The notes under the pieces were generated by a model, which saw nothing but the letters and a program-made list of their open reading frames with translations, did not search any database and was not told the DNA's origin. DNA of 64,000 bases from Paraburkholderia kirstenboschensis (lineage in GTDB: Bacteria > Pseudomonadota > Gammaproteobacteria > Burkholderiales > Burkholderiaceae), in assembly GCF_904848585.1 (NCBI RefSeq), contig NZ_CAJHCR010000004.1:434001-498000 (forward strand), in the 5' to 3' direction. Below, one piece after another: positions 18,540 to 27,511 of this stretch; the first letter of the stretch is position 1; each line of letters begins with the position of its first letter. The translations under genes were made by a program, and so were the position numbers.

Positions 18540-18998
18540 TTGACACTCGATACGTTCTCTCAAAAAATCCTGCGCCTTTTGCAGCTAGATGCACGCCGCT
18601 CGGTGCAAGAAATATCCGACCAGGTCGGTCTGTCGAGCACGCCTTGCTGGCGGCGCATCAAGGACATGGAGCAATCGGGCGTGATCCAGCGCTACACCGC
18701 GCTACTGGATCGCGAAAAACTGGGGCTGCACGTGTGCGCGCTCGCGCACATTCACCTCACGCGTCATACCGAGGGCGGCGTCGAACAGTTCGAGCGGGAA
18801 ATCGCCACTTGCCCCGAAGTGACCGAGTGCTACAGCACGACCGGCGAGTCCGATTACATCCTCAAGATCGTCGCGCCGGACATCAAGGCGTACGACACGT
18901 TTCTGCACGAACGCATCTTCAAGATTCCCGCGGTTGCTCAGGTACGCACGAGCGTCGTGCTGCGCGAAATCAAATTCGATACGCAATTGCCGCTGTGA
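18540..18998 (+). CDS. Lrp/AsnC family transcription regulator
   Basis: A 152 aa regulator. The N-terminal winged helix-turn-helix is residues 1-60 (QKILRLLQLDARRSVQEISD, VGLSSTPCWRRIKDMEQSG). The C-terminal RAM/AsnC ligand domain follows (EVTECYSTTGESDYILKIVA). These bind amino acids and form octamers. I chose the TTG at 18540 because GGAGG lies five bases upstream and the protein then begins MTLDTFSQ, normal for the family; the frame upstream is not conserved. No neighbouring amino-acid gene shows its target. Confidence 0.9.
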   Translation: MTLDTFSQKILRLLQLDARRSVQEISDQVGLSSTPCWRRIKDMEQSGVIQRYTALLDREKLGLHVCALAHIHLTRHTEGGVEQFEREIATCPEVTECYSTTGESDYILKIVAPDIKAYDTFLHERIFKIPAVAQVRTSVVLREIKFDTQLPL

Positions 18999-19134
18999 TC
19001 CGCGCTGTTAAGTAGCCGTCGACCGTGCAGATGAAGCTCGAGCCGGTGCTGCTGCGCGCGGCGCCTCATTGAGCGCGGCTCGCAGTTGCGCGCGGCACGG
19101 CCGCGCCTTGCGTCGGCTTGCGTTCTTGCACGGC

Positions 19135-20388
19135 TCAGCTGGTGCCATGCGGGACCACGGTGCTCTTGTGACGATGCGCGCCCGCGCCGAGTTGCGTCGA
19201 CGAACCGCTTTGCGTCGACGGCGTGTTGAGTTCGCGCAATACATCGAGCTTGCGCGCGCCGAGGCGGCGCTTCAGCGCGGCGAGGTCGACACGCTCTAGC
19301 GCTCCGGTGCTCTCGTGGTCGTTGTCGCTGTCGTTGTCGTGCAATGGCTGAACGGGCAGCACGACTTCGACGTCGAGCCCTGTGCTGAGGTAGTGGATGT
19401 TCACCGCTGCCGCCTTGAGGCCGCCCGCCGCCAATGCCACGTTGACATCAGCAACGATCCGCTCGCGTGACGGCAAACCCACCGGCGGATGCGCGACGGC
19501 ATCGTTCTCGGGATCGACATGGATCAGCGCGTCGAGCACGCGGTTGTCGGTCAACACACGCAGGCGTGCACTCTCAGCGATGTAATGCCCCTCGGACACC
19601 GAGATCAGCGGATCAACCAGGATATGTGCGTCGACTAGCGCGAAATCGCCCATTTTTCGCGTGCGCAATTCGTGGACGTCGCGCACGCCGGGCGTCGACA
19701 GCAGCAGCGCGCGCATGTCGGCAGTGGCGGCTTCGTCTAACGCGCGGTCGGACAGATCCTGCAGCGCGTCCCACCCGAACATCCAGCCCATGCGCGCCAC
19801 CATGAAACCGACGATCGCGGCGGCGATCGGATCGAGCAGGCGCACGCCGGCGAGACTGCCGAGAATACCGAGCGCGACCACCAGCGACGATGCCGCGTCC
19901 GAGCGCGCATGCCACGCGTTCGCAATCAGCATGGCTGAGCGCACGCGCTGCGCTTCCCGCAGCATGTAGCGGAACAATCCTTCTTTGGAGAAGAGCACGA
20001 GCACTGCCACGAACAGAGCGCTCAGATGAACGGCTGGAATGCTGTCCAGATCGGCGAGACGAGTGCCTGCACGCCACAACATACCGACGCCGACAGCGAT
20101 CAGCAGCGCGCCGAGAAATAACGAAGCGACCGTTTCGTAACGGCTATGCCCGTAATTGTGATCCGCGTCCGGCTTCGCGCCGCTGTGCCGATTGGCAAAC
20201 AGCACGACAAAATCCGAAATCAGATCGGCAAGAGAATGGATGCCGTCTGCCACGAGTGCCTGCGAGTGCGCGAACACGCCGATGGCGATTTGCAGCGCCA
20301 TCAATACCGCATTCAGCGCAATACTCACAAACGTACTTTTGCGCGCGACGCGGTGTTTCTCGGCGGACTCAACGGCGGCGGAAGGCAT
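19135..20388 (-). CDS. Cation diffusion facilitator (CDF) metal exporter
   Basis: A 417 aa inner-membrane metal/proton antiporter with about six membrane helices between residues 20 and 215. The metal site of helices 2 and 5 is present (ALVADGIHSLADL and NAWHARSDAASSLVV, each with the H/D pairs), as is NYGHSRYETVASLF. The cytoplasmic C-terminal domain (about 220-330) carries VDAHILVDPLISVSEGH. The last 60 residues are His/Asp/Ser-rich (PLHDNDSDNDHES, ending GAHRHKSTVV), a tail beyond the usual length that could bind metal. The D-x-x-x-D and H-x-x-x-D pattern suggests Zn/Fe/Co; the specific ion is not determinable. Confidence 0.93.
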   Translation of the reverse strand: MPSAAVESAEKHRVARKSTFVSIALNAVLMALQIAIGVFAHSQALVADGIHSLADLISDFVVLFANRHSGAKPDADHNYGHSRYETVASLFLGALLIAVGVGMLWRAGTRLADLDSIPAVHLSALFVAVLVLFSKEGLFRYMLREAQRVRSAMLIANAWHARSDAASSLVVALGILGSLAGVRLLDPIAAAIVGFMVARMGWMFGWDALQDLSDRALDEAATADMRALLLSTPGVRDVHELRTRKMGDFALVDAHILVDPLISVSEGHYIAESARLRVLTDNRVLDALIHVDPENDAVAHPPVGLPSRERIVADVNVALAAGGLKAAAVNIHYLSTGLDVEVVLPVQPLHDNDSDNDHESTGALERVDLAALKRRLGARKLDVLRELNTPSTQSGSSTQLGAGAHRHKSTVVPHGTS

Positions 20389-20561
20389 CTTGAAGGAAGC
20401 AGGAGTTCAATGCCTACATTCTACCCGCCGGGCCTTCATAAACCGCGCTGACCGGAAAAACATCTATAAAAATCAGCCGCTTATGAAAACGAAAAGCATT
20501 CGCATTCCAATTACGCGAAGTGGCGGCGCACGGCAACTTGCAGCGCGTTCGGCGCGACAAT

Positions 20562-20596
20562 AAAAAGGCCGCGTTCAGAACAGCACGCGACCTTTC
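20562..20596 (-). terminator. Terminator downstream of the H-NS gene
   Basis: On the minus strand, AAAGGTCGCGT pairs with ACGCGGCCTTT (11 pairs, one G-U) and is followed by TTATT. It lies about 90 bases past the stop. Confidence 0.7.
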
Positions 20597-20686
20597 TCGG
20601 CGAGGCTGAAGCGCTCTCGCAACCGACTCGTATTCGTATTACATTTAACGGGGCAGCCATTTACATCTGAGTAATTCCCTAAGGGA

Positions 20687-20989
20687 TTACTTTTGAATCA
20701 GAAACTTCTCGCGATCCAAACCGGCAATCCACCGCGGCGGTTTGCCACGCCCGGACCACGTGCTGCCGCTTTCCGGGTCACGGTATTTTGGTGCGACGCC
20801 GGCGCGCGGACGAGCGGCTTTGGCGCCTTTAGGTGCGCGGCCGCCACCCAGTTCGCTAAGGGAGATGCCGTAGTCGGCCATTTTCTGTTTGATTTCGTTG
20901 AGCACTTCGGCGTATTCGCGCGACTTAGCCTCTTCGATCTGCTTTTCAAGCTTCTCTCGCTGCGCGAGTAGTTCCTTGTAGGAAGACAT
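20687..20989 (-). CDS. H-NS-family nucleoid protein
   Basis: A 100 aa H-NS/Bv3F-type DNA-binding protein. The N-terminal coiled coil (YKELLAQREKLEKQIEEAKS) drives oligomerisation. The C-terminal domain has the signature YRDPESGSTWSGRGKPPRWI, which inserts into the minor groove of AT-rich DNA. The linker is Ala/Lys-rich. Such proteins silence horizontally acquired genes, and this genome section contains such DNA. The gene is monocistronic with its own terminator. The 395 base AT-rich upstream region suggests extensive regulation. Confidence 0.96.
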   Translation of the reverse strand: MSSYKELLAQREKLEKQIEEAKSREYAEVLNEIKQKMADYGISLSELGGGRAPKGAKAARPRAGVAPKYRDPESGSTWSGRGKPPRWIAGLDREKFLIQK

Positions 20990-21384
20990 AGGTTCCCTTA
21001 TGGTTTGAATTAACGACTGCCAGTCTTAAGCCAGCTTGCCCTTTGAAGGTGTTCATGCCTCGGAATTTGCACGCGAGATTAACACAAAATAGAAAGACTA
21101 CAAATGCATCGGCGTAAAACTAATACTTCTTCGTTTCAAAAACTTTCGTCGCGGCCCCGTGTCCGCGCGCTCCCTTTCATTTCGCCACGTCCGCATATTG
21201 CAGCGAAAGACTATCTTGCGTCGGTAATTATGGGATTAATTATCAGCAGATGAAAATTAAGATACGTTTCACCGGCCAAACATCTCATTTCATGAAAGCT
21301 TTGATATGAGACGACGTAACATATTGCAGCGGCGCTTCCCGCCGTTTTTCTGCGATAAGGTTTTCCCGAATCGGCAATAAACGC
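20990..21384. other. AT-rich upstream region of the H-NS gene
   Basis: No gene is visible. The stretch is clearly richer in A and T than its surroundings (for example 21220-21260 and 21290-21340) and holds the promoter of the H-NS gene. Autoregulation by H-NS binding is plausible. Confidence 0.45.
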
Positions 21385-22047
21385 CTAATTGGTTTGCCGC
21401 CGCATGCAATCTTCTAGCGCCGCGTGCAAGGTTGCCAGATCCGGCTTACCGCTCTCGAAGGCGAAACGTTTGCGCAGCCCACCTTGTCTTAAATCGGCGC
21501 CATACCGGTCTATGCCAATGAGCTGATAACCAGAGCGGTTTGAAAACCCATCGGCGAATTCTCCTATGAGCGCTTCTTCCTGATCGGCTTCCAGCGCAGG
21601 CAGCGGGTCCAGTTCGTCGCCGCCGAGCCACCCCATTGCGCCGAACCCGCCGATATAGCGCAGACGATCGAGCGTCATGGTCCAGAACGTAAAGTCGCCG
21701 AGAACGAGATAGCGCTCCGCGTCAGGGTGATAGCGCAGATAACGCGCGACGAGTTCCGGCGCCGGATCGACCGGTTCAAACGTGCCCAGCAAGGTGACGC
21801 GCTGACCATTGAGTACGTCGCCGTCGGGCGCGTCGACGACGAGAAAGCCGGCTCGCGGATCTGCGTGCAGATTGTGCGTATGCTCGGCGAGCCGGCTCAC
21901 CAGGATCGTAGGCCGGTGGCGCTCGTCCGGCGCGAATGGCAGCACGGACGGATAGGGGAAACCTTCGGGCTGGCGAGCGTGCGTCGCAAGCGTACCGACG
22001 GCGGAGGTATGCAGCAGGTGCAATGGAGCTTGTGCGGGAATGTTCAA
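21385..22047 (-). CDS. HugZ-like pyridoxamine-phosphate-oxidase-fold protein
   Basis: 220 aa. The split-barrel FMN-binding fold is visible in LLHTSAVGTLATHARQPEGFPYPSV, TILVSRLAEHTHNLHADPRA and the central GQRVTLLGTFEPVD. The C-terminal DUF2470-like domain (GFSNRSGYQLIGIDRYGADL) is typical of HugZ and related haem-utilisation or flavin proteins. I chose the TTG start at 22047 because AGGAAGG precedes it and the protein then begins MNIPAQAP; there is no better ATG. Role is uncertain: haem degradation or a redox cofactor reductase. It is divergent from the MFS gene. Confidence 0.82.
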   Translation of the reverse strand: MNIPAQAPLHLLHTSAVGTLATHARQPEGFPYPSVLPFAPDERHRPTILVSRLAEHTHNLHADPRAGFLVVDAPDGDVLNGQRVTLLGTFEPVDPAPELVARYLRYHPDAERYLVLGDFTFWTMTLDRLRYIGGFGAMGWLGGDELDPLPALEADQEEALIGEFADGFSNRSGYQLIGIDRYGADLRQGGLRKRFAFESGKPDLATLHAALEDCMRRQTN

Positions 22048-22279
22048 TTGCCTTCCTTGATGAATGATCTCTGCTCTCCGGAGACCACAAATGCAGTTAC
22101 AGGAGGGGACGCTTGACCTGCCGCTCGCGGCCCGCGCTAGGGCTTGCAGTCGGGGCCAATCGCCTCCGACGTACACTTTCATGGCTTCAAGCGCTTCAAG
22201 CATAAGACAGCGCGCCTGGTTAGAATCGGAAATTCGCTTTCAGTGCGCTTTCTCCCGCACCTTTCTTCACGAGACTTCC

Positions 22280-23491
22280 GTGTCCGATCGATCTCCCGAC
22301 TTCGCCGCCATCCCCGCTGCTCACCGAGACCTGTCCTACACAGTCCGTCAGCGAGCCCGCATTGCGACCATGGCAGTGTTTTTTATCGCCGGAATGGTGT
22401 ACGGGTCGTGGGGCGTGCACGTGCCGACCGTGCGCGACCGTTTTCAGCTTAGTCCAGCATTGCTGTCGCTGGCGCTTCTTGCCGTCGCTGGCGGCTCGAT
22501 CGGCGCGATGGCAGCCAATGCTTCGTGGATCGCGCGCGTCGGCACACGCCGCGCCTGCCTGACCGGCGGCCTCGTGATGGCGGTCTGCGCCGCATTGATC
22601 CTGGTGGTGCCGTTTTACTGGCTTTTGCTGATCGTGCTGGCAACGTTCGGCGCGGGCATGGCCACGCTCGACGTCGCGATGAACGCAGAAGCCAGCGCCG
22701 TCGAAAAGGCGCTGGGCAAGCCAATCATGTCGTCGTTGCACGGCATGTTCAGCGTCGGCGGAATGTTCGGCGCGGCGGCGGGCGGCGCGCTGCTCGCGCA
22801 TGGCATGGCGCCGGCCGTGCATCTGGCATTGGCGGCCACCGTCAGCGCGCTGGTGTTGATCGCGGCGTGTCCGGCAGTGTTGCCGCACGTACCGCACGAC
22901 GAACATCCGGATTCCGGGACGCCGCGCGCCAATCGCTGGCGCTCGCCGGCGTTGTGGGCGCTCGGCATCATGGCGCTCGTCGCGCTGATCGCGGAAGGCG
23001 CGATGTACGACTGGGCAACTGTGTATATGCGCGACGTCGTCCTCGCCACGCCGGCTCTTGCTAGCGCCGCCTACGCGGCGTTTTCCGGCGGCATGGCAGC
23101 GGCCCGTTTTGCCGGCGACGCCGTGCGTGCCCGCTTCGGCGCTCCGCAACTCGTGATGGGCAGCGCAACCCTTGCGCTCGCAGGAATGATCGGCGCGCTC
23201 TTGCTGCCGACTCCGGTCGCCGCGCTAGTCGGTTTCACTTTGATGGGCCTCGGCCTGGCCAACATGATGCCGGTGCTGTTCGCGGCCGCGGCGAGCGTGA
23301 AGGGCGTTCACGCAGCCGAAGGCCTCGCGCACGTCGCAGGGCTCGCATATTTCGGGCTGCTGTTCGGGCCAGTGGTGATCGGTGCAGTCGCGCAAGTGAC
23401 CAATCTGTCGATTGGGCTTTCCGTGGTCGCCGTGTGTTGTGCGTTGATTGCGTTCGCGGGCCCGAAAGTACTACGACGCCTGAATATCTAG
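22280..23491 (+). CDS. MFS transporter
   Basis: A major facilitator protein of about 403 aa with 12 predicted helices. Landmarks are GMVYGSWGVHVPTVRDRF after helix 1, ARVGTRRACLTGG in the loop 2-3 position, and a second half beginning SPALWALGIMALVALIAEGA. MYDWATVYMRDV and GLGLANMMPVLFAAAAS match the FucP/BtlA-like YbjJ group of bacterial carriers. Substrate unknown. I chose the GTG at 22280 (MSDRSPDF), since the longer frame begins in the promoter of the divergent HugZ-like gene. It is followed by a hairpin terminator. Confidence 0.85.
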   Translation: MSDRSPDFAAIPAAHRDLSYTVRQRARIATMAVFFIAGMVYGSWGVHVPTVRDRFQLSPALLSLALLAVAGGSIGAMAANASWIARVGTRRACLTGGLVMAVCAALILVVPFYWLLLIVLATFGAGMATLDVAMNAEASAVEKALGKPIMSSLHGMFSVGGMFGAAAGGALLAHGMAPAVHLALAATVSALVLIAACPAVLPHVPHDEHPDSGTPRANRWRSPALWALGIMALVALIAEGAMYDWATVYMRDVVLATPALASAAYAAFSGGMAAARFAGDAVRARFGAPQLVMGSATLALAGMIGALLLPTPVAALVGFTLMGLGLANMMPVLFAAAASVKGVHAAEGLAHVAGLAYFGLLFGPVVIGAVAQVTNLSIGLSVVAVCCALIAFAGPKVLRRLNI

Positions 23492-23525
23492 CAACAACGT
23501 AGCAACAACGCGCAGCACCCAAAAG

Positions 23526-23562
23526 AAAAAGCACGCGACCTGACGGTACGCGTGCCTTTTTT
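23526..23562. terminator. Terminator shared by MFS gene and livK-like gene
   Basis: GCACGCG (23531-23537) pairs with CGCGTGC (23549-23555), flanked by an A run on the left and TTTTTT on the right. It serves two convergent genes. Confidence 0.85.
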
Positions 23563-23608
23563 AATCATGCGTTCACGGACAGCGCAAGCTGCCCGCGCAC
23601 ATGCGCTC

Positions 23609-24754
23609 TTACATCTTCACGACGTCGAGCAGCGTCTTCTTGCCCGACTTGTAGTTGTACAGCGAGATCACGCCGTGCTTCAGATCGCCCTTCGAATCGA
23701 AGGTCGTCTGGCCGATCACACCCTTGTAGTCGGTGTTCGGCATTGCAGCCAGGATCTTCGACGGATCGGTCGAGCCAGAGCGCTTCATTGCGTCGACGAT
23801 GATGTACACCGCGTCATACGTGAACGGAGCGTAAATCTGGATCGGCTGGCCGAAACGCTTCAGATACTTTGCCTGGAACGCCGGGCCGCCTTCCATCTTC
23901 TCGAGCGCCATACCGGCTTCCGAGCAGACGATGTTGTCGGTTGCGTCGCCGGCCAGATCGGACAGCTTGTCGGTACACACGCCGTCGCCTGCCAGCACCT
24001 TCGCACGCAGGCCGAGCTGCTTGGCTTGCTTTGCGAACGGGCCGCCGGTTGCGTCCATGCCGCCGTACATGATGGCGTCCGGATTTTCACCCTTGATCTT
24101 CGTCAGAATTGCGCGGAAGTCGACAGCCTTGTCGTTCGTCGCGTCATGCGACATCACGTTCAGGCCCAGCGACTTCGCCGTCTTTTCGAATTCGTTCGCG
24201 AGACCCTGGCCATAAGCGGTCGAGTCGTCGACGATCGCGACGCTCTTCACTTTCAGACCCTTCGCTGCGTAGTTCGCCAGTGCCGGACCTTGTTGCGCAT
24301 CGGTCGCGACGACGCGGTACGTCGTCTTGAAACCTTGTTGCGTGTAGGCCGGGTTCGTTGCCGACGGCGAGATCTGCACGATGCCTGCATCGCTATAGAT
24401 CTTCGAAGCCGGAATCGACGTACCCGAGTTCAGGTGGCCGACCACTGCGACGACTTTGTCGTCGACCAGCTTCTGCGCGACCTGCGTAGCGGTACGCGGG
24501 TCGGCTGCGTCGTCTTGCGCGTCGAGTTGCAGCGTGACTTTCTGGCCGCCAATTGTCAGGCCCTTCGCGTTGATTTCTTCAACCGCGAGGCGAGCGCCGT
24601 TTTCGTTGTCTTTCCCCAGGTGAGCGATACCGCCAGTCAACGGTGCAACGTGACCGATCTTGACGACCGTGTCAGCCGCAGCCGATGTTGCCAACGTCGC
24701 GAACAGCATCGCCGCAGCGCTGATCGGCAACAGCTTTTGAATCTTGATGTTCAT
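23609..24754 (-). CDS. Branched-chain amino-acid ABC binding protein (LivK type)
   Basis: A 381 aa periplasmic solute-binding protein of the Leu/Ile/Val family. The signal peptide covers about residues 1-25 (ending TSAAAD). It then has KIGHVAPLTGGIAHLGKDNE, AVVGHLNSGTSIPASKIYSD, IVQISPSATNPAYTQQGFKT and a second domain with YGGMDATGGPFAKQAKQLGL, all standard for LivK/LivJ. The start ATG at 24754 has GGAG upstream. No permease or ATPase gene is next to it, so it is an orphan receptor that must share a Liv-type transporter encoded elsewhere. The long upstream spacer is its regulatory region. Confidence 0.95.
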   Translation of the reverse strand: MNIKIQKLLPISAAAMLFATLATSAAADTVVKIGHVAPLTGGIAHLGKDNENGARLAVEEINAKGLTIGGQKVTLQLDAQDDAADPRTATQVAQKLVDDKVVAVVGHLNSGTSIPASKIYSDAGIVQISPSATNPAYTQQGFKTTYRVVATDAQQGPALANYAAKGLKVKSVAIVDDSTAYGQGLANEFEKTAKSLGLNVMSHDATNDKAVDFRAILTKIKGENPDAIMYGGMDATGGPFAKQAKQLGLRAKVLAGDGVCTDKLSDLAGDATDNIVCSEAGMALEKMEGGPAFQAKYLKRFGQPIQIYAPFTYDAVYIIVDAMKRSGSTDPSKILAAMPNTDYKGVIGQTTFDSKGDLKHGVISLYNYKSGKKTLLDVVKM

Positions 24755-25198
24755 GTAAGTCTCCAGTTTCGGTCCCAAAAACAACGTAATCGCCCTGTGC
24801 CCCCGCTTCCCCTACACGTGTCGCTCAGTCCCGTGGACGACCACGCCGGTTGCATCGTTCATGCACTTGGCCAGTACGTCCGCCGGACTGTTTGTGGCAG
24901 GCGGCGACCCGTACTTGCGCGCAAGTGTAGGCCATCAAATTAATTTGTGGGACTTTTTTGAGGAAGTGGGATGAACACTAATAGCGTTTATCCAGCAGCG
25001 ACCGCTTCCGGCCTGCATGACGCCCCGGAGAACACCAGCCCATGCGGGTTTCCGCTATGTAAAGCGTTCATCCCGGAACCAGGCCTCAAGCTTTTAGCGG
25101 GTTAAACCGTTAATGGTTCGAATAAGCTTCGAGCGGCTTTTGATTGTGAAAACGACGCGCACAGCAAGCGGGGGCGATGCGCGCCTGACTCATGCCGA
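24755..25198. other. Intergenic stretch upstream of livK-like gene
   Basis: 444 bases without a supportable gene. It contains an AT-rich patch around 24935-24965 that is the likely livK-type promoter region, and the 3' flank of the nitronate monooxygenase gene. Confidence 0.45.
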
Positions 25199-26299
25199 TC
25201 AGCGCCTGAATGCCGCAATACGTGCGCTTGCCGCATGCCATTCCTGCTCGAGTTGCTCCATCAACTCGGCGGCGCCGAAGTCTTCGCGTCGCGCACGGCC
25301 CAACGGTGCGCCCTGCCCCGCCCACAGCGAGAGATAGTCGCCGTTCTGCGCGCGGGCGGCTGTTTGACGCAACTCTTGTGTCAATGCGTTCTGCACGGGA
25401 TACGGCGCGATGTTCTGCGGCACGTCGCTCAAACGCTGCATGAGCGGATTGCGTATGCCGCGGGCATGACGGCCTGTGATGGCGCGCGTCACGGAAGTCG
25501 ACGTGTCCGTGATCGAACGCAGCCGCTCTTTCCATGCCTGCGGTATCGCGCTCTCGCGGCTTGTCAAAAACGCGGTGCCCATTACCGCGGCTTGTGCGCC
25601 GAGCGCAAGCGCGGCGACGATCCCGCGTCCGTCCATGATGCCGCCCGCGGCCAGCACCGGCAGCCCGGTTGCATCGACGAGTTGCGGCACGAGGGCCATT
25701 GTGCCGACCAGCGCCTCTTCAAATGAGCCGATAAACGTGCCGCGATGCGCGCCCGCCTCCGCTCCCTGCGCGGCAATTGCATCGGCGCCGGCATCGCGCC
25801 ATGCGACACCTTCGGCGACATGCGTCGCGGTGCCGATTACGTATTGACCGTTGGCATGAAGCCGCGCGACATCCTCGCTCGACAGCACTCCAAATGTGAA
25901 GCTCACCACCGGCACGCGCGACTCGATCAGCGCCTCCAGTTGCGCGCGAAAATCGGGTGCATAGCGTTCGAGCGGCCGGCCCGGCGGCAAGCCGAGGTCC
26001 GCGCGCACCGGGTCGATTGCTTCGAGCGCGCGGCGCACTGTGGAGTCGTCCGGCGAGGCCGGCTCCAGTACAAACAGATTGATGCCGAACGGACGATCCG
26101 TGAGCGCGCGAATCGCCGCGACATCGGTTGCGATTTTCTCCGGCGACAACGCCGCGCCCGCCAGCGTACCCAAGCCGCCGCTATTCGACACTGCGGCCAC
26201 CAGCTCCGGCGTGGTAGCGCCCGCCATCGGCGCCTGAACGACCGGCACTCGCAATGCAAAACGCTCGGCAAACGGCGTCACAAAATTGACTTCACTCAT
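25199..26299 (-). CDS. Nitronate monooxygenase (2-nitropropane dioxygenase family)
   Basis: A 366 aa FMN-dependent TIM-barrel enzyme that oxidises alkyl nitronates such as propionate-3-nitronate. Motifs: VPVVQAPMAGATTPELVAAV with GGLG (FMN binding), PFGINLFV, VVSFTFGVLS, GADAIAAQGAEAGAHRG and VLAAGGIMDGRGIVAALALG. The start ATG at 26299 follows GGAGAATCG. The gene stands alone. Physiological substrate not determinable. Confidence 0.93.
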   Translation of the reverse strand: MSEVNFVTPFAERFALRVPVVQAPMAGATTPELVAAVSNSGGLGTLAGAALSPEKIATDVAAIRALTDRPFGINLFVLEPASPDDSTVRRALEAIDPVRADLGLPPGRPLERYAPDFRAQLEALIESRVPVVSFTFGVLSSEDVARLHANGQYVIGTATHVAEGVAWRDAGADAIAAQGAEAGAHRGTFIGSFEEALVGTMALVPQLVDATGLPVLAAGGIMDGRGIVAALALGAQAAVMGTAFLTSRESAIPQAWKERLRSITDTSTSVTRAITGRHARGIRNPLMQRLSDVPQNIAPYPVQNALTQELRQTAARAQNGDYLSLWAGQGAPLGRARREDFGAAELMEQLEQEWHAASARIAAFRR

Positions 26300-26605
26300 G
26301 ATCGATTCTCCTTCGCGCGACCCGCTCCTCGTAGCGGCGGACCACTACCGTGGACTCTACCGGCCCCGCGCGCAACGGAAAAATGAATTATCGAGAATGT
26401 TTCAATCGCCTTACGAGATTGCCTCTAAAAGGCCCGTCATGCGGGCTTTCTAAGCCTGCGCGCAAGGCTTCGAGGACCCTGCCTGCAGCCGCTTTCTTTT
26501 GATGGCAAACTGACCGCCCGCTTCAGGCATTCGAGCCTCTTGCGTTGACCTGGACTCAATTCGCAGACTGAACTCGCGCAGCAACGCGCGACTATGGAGA
26601 ACATC
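26300..26605. other. Divergent spacer with a small hairpin
   Basis: This 306 base spacer separates the nitronate monooxygenase and dienelactone hydrolase starts and must contain both promoters. GCCCG and CGGGC (about 26431-26446) form a short hairpin with A and T runs. No gene is seen. Confidence 0.4.
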
Positions 26606-27304
26606 ATGAGCACGACTTCCCGATGGATCGACATCCCTGCCGGCAACGACACGTTCGGCGGCTATCTGGCGTTGCCCAAAAGCGGCAAGGGGCCGGCCGT
26701 CATCATCATTCAGGAAATTTTCGGCGTGAACAGCCATATCCGCTCGGTCGCGGATCAATACGCGCAAGACGGATATATCGCGCTTGCCCCGGACGTGTTC
26801 TGGCGGGTGCAGCCGCGTGTCGAGCTGACGTATGAAGGCGCCGACCGCGCAAAGGGCATCGAACTGATGCAGAAGCTCGACGCGAACGAGGCGGCCGACG
26901 ACATCGGCGCCGCTGCCGCAGCACTGCGCGCGATGCCCGAAGTCACCGGCAAGATCGCCGCCATCGGCTTTTGCTTCGGCGGACGCCTTGCATATATGGC
27001 GGCGGCACGAGGCAGCGTCGACGCCGCAGTCGCCTATTACGGCGGCGGTATCCAGAACCAGCTCGACGAAGCCGCGAAGATCAAGGTGCCGATGCAGTTT
27101 CACTACGGCGAACTCGACGAGCACATTCCGCTGTCGGCCGTCGGTCAGATTCAGGAGCGCTTTGCGGGCCGCACGGATACCGAGTTCCACATCTATCCGA
27201 ATGCCGATCACGGCTTCAACTGCTGGGACCGTGCGTCGTATAACCAGCGCGCTTCGGCGCTCGCGCATGGCCGCACGCTGACGTTCCTCGGCGAGCGTGC
27301 TTAA
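26606..27304 (+). CDS. Dienelactone hydrolase family protein
   Basis: A 232 aa alpha/beta hydrolase (carboxymethylenebutenolidase-like) that opens lactone rings in aromatic degradation pathways. The Cys-Asp-His triad is present: nucleophile in IGFCFGGRLAYMAA, Asp in YGELDEHIPLSAV, His in NADHGFNCWDRASY. VIIIQEIFGVNSHIRSVADQ is the family N-terminal block. I chose the ATG at 26606 (MSTTSRWI), which has GGAG at good spacing; the upstream ATG adds only four residues. No catechol genes are adjacent, so the natural substrate is uncertain. It has its own terminator. Confidence 0.93.
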   Translation: MSTTSRWIDIPAGNDTFGGYLALPKSGKGPAVIIIQEIFGVNSHIRSVADQYAQDGYIALAPDVFWRVQPRVELTYEGADRAKGIELMQKLDANEAADDIGAAAAALRAMPEVTGKIAAIGFCFGGRLAYMAAARGSVDAAVAYYGGGIQNQLDEAAKIKVPMQFHYGELDEHIPLSAVGQIQERFAGRTDTEFHIYPNADHGFNCWDRASYNQRASALAHGRTLTFLGERA

Positions 27305-27372
27305 GTCGAGCCGATAGTCGGCACGATGCGCGCGGCTCCTCACGCCTGCGCGTAAGTCGGTTACCCTGTCAG

Positions 27373-27405
27373 AAACGGCGCGTCGCCAGCGCGCCGTCTT
27401 CTTTT
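27373..27405 (+). terminator. Terminator of the dienelactone hydrolase gene
   Basis: ACGGCGCG (27375-27382) pairs with CGCGCCGT (27390-27397), followed by CTTCTTTT. It lies about 70 bases past the stop. Confidence 0.8.
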
Positions 27406-27511
27406 GTGCGCGCCCACGAGCGGCTGGAAGATCGCGGCGTTCTGTTCGCCGCAGCCGCTGGCGCACATGAACATCCGCCATTCAACATTCGGCAGCGAGG
27501 GCTCCTCCGTC

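Noticed and set aside
22220..23149. 309 aa minus-strand frame over the MFS gene
   Set aside because: Antisense to a membrane transporter with normal helices; composition is Arg/His/Gln-rich.
23552..24943. 463 aa plus-strand frame over the livK-like gene
   Set aside because: Antisense to a clear binding-protein gene; Arg/Cys/His-rich composition without domains.
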